NCBI GenBank assembly: GCA_017523605.1
Contig: JAFWVZ010000114.1
Span: 1-5,801 of the forward strand
Direction of reading: 5' to 3'
Length of the DNA stretch: 5,801 nt
Source: Bacillota bacterium
Lineage (GTDB): Bacteria > Bacillota > Clostridia > Peptostreptococcales > Anaerovoracaceae
This document shows positions 5,577 through 5,801 of this stretch, piece by piece. The position numbers were made by a program, and so were the translations under genes. The notes under the pieces were generated by a model. That model did no database searches. It was not told where the DNA came from and saw nothing but the letters and a program-made list of their open reading frames with translations. Numbering within the stretch: position 1 is the first letter of the stretch; every line of letters starts with the position of its first letter.

Positions 5577-5801
5577 ATGAAAAAACTCGCCGCGATCATC
5601 GCAGCACTGGTACTTATACTCGCGTCGGCCGTATCGGCGTCCGCAGCGGGTCTGAACATAGTTAAAGTAACGCCCAAGGACGGCGCCAAGGGAATGCAGC
5701 CTAGCAACATGGCCGTAAAGATCAAGTTCTCGGAAGCCATGGACGGTGGAGAGACTGCGGACGCAGCCAACAAGGACAAGTTCGTCATCTCGGATCCCGA
5801 A
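5577..5801 (+). CDS. Secreted protein with SbsA/Big_5 Ig-like domain (partial)
   Basis: Open to the window end; 75 codons are visible. MKK followed by a hydrophobic core (residues 4-19) and SASA|A at 20-24 form a classic Sec signal peptide with likely cleavage after Ala23. No lipobox cysteine is seen. The mature start reads LNIVKVTPKDGAKGMQPSNM, followed by AVKIKFSEAMD. The VTPKDGAKG...KIKFSEAMD pattern is that of the bacterial Ig-like domain SbsA_Ig (Big_5), found in surface-layer and cell-surface proteins. GGAGG (5566-5570) lies 6 nt before the ATG, inside the end of tadA, and the ATG comes one nucleotide after the tadA stop, indicating translational coupling. The domain call rests on one short stretch, and the function of the whole protein cannot be told. 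Confidence 0.8.
   Translation, partial: MKKLAAIIAALVLILASAVSASAAGLNIVKVTPKDGAKGMQPSNMAVKIKFSEAMDGGETADAANKDKFVISDPE

Overview
The window looks like chromosomal DNA from a Gram-positive anaerobe-type bacterium (Bacillota, probably Clostridia). This is inferred from strong GGAGG-type ribosome binding sites, purine-rich gene starts, frequent ATA isoleucine codons in mid-to-high GC genes, and a tRNA gene with encoded CCA. No 16S or other lineage marker is present, so the assignment is tentative. Nearly everything is housekeeping. I found no phage, transposase, CRISPR or defence genes.

Left part (1-3016): fumC (class II fumarase) runs leftward. A 165-bp region separates the fumC ATG from corA. 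It holds back-to-back sigma-A-type promoters with a perfect 10-bp inverted repeat between the two -10 boxes. Rightward from it runs a two-gene operon, corA (CorA-type Mg2+ channel) and bcp (thioredoxin-dependent peroxiredoxin), with a 12-nt gap and nearly identical translation start regions.

Middle part (3017-4946): after bcp comes a good promoter (TTGACC-17-TATATT), followed within about 10 nt of its expected start site by a strong intrinsic terminator. The only protein gene downstream is a CPA2-type cation:proton antiporter without a C-terminal RCK domain. The arrangement suggests either an attenuated antiporter transcript or a very short RNA. The antiporter gene is less GC-rich than its neighbours. 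It is followed by 431 bp without a recognisable gene. Most of this stretch is markedly AT-rich (103 G+C of 280 at 4561-4840 by hand count), and it ends in two tandem minus-strand terminators.

Right part (4947-5801): a leftward tRNA-Arg(CCU) gene with its own consensus-like promoter diverges from rightward tadA (tRNA adenosine deaminase). One nucleotide after the tadA stop begins a secreted protein with a signal peptide and an apparent SbsA/Big_5 Ig-like domain, cut off by the window end.

Most interesting for a second look are the promoter-terminator pair upstream of the antiporter, the inverted repeat between fumC and corA, and the AT-rich gene-less stretch at the 3' end of the tRNA gene. 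None of these amounts to clear evidence of a new system.
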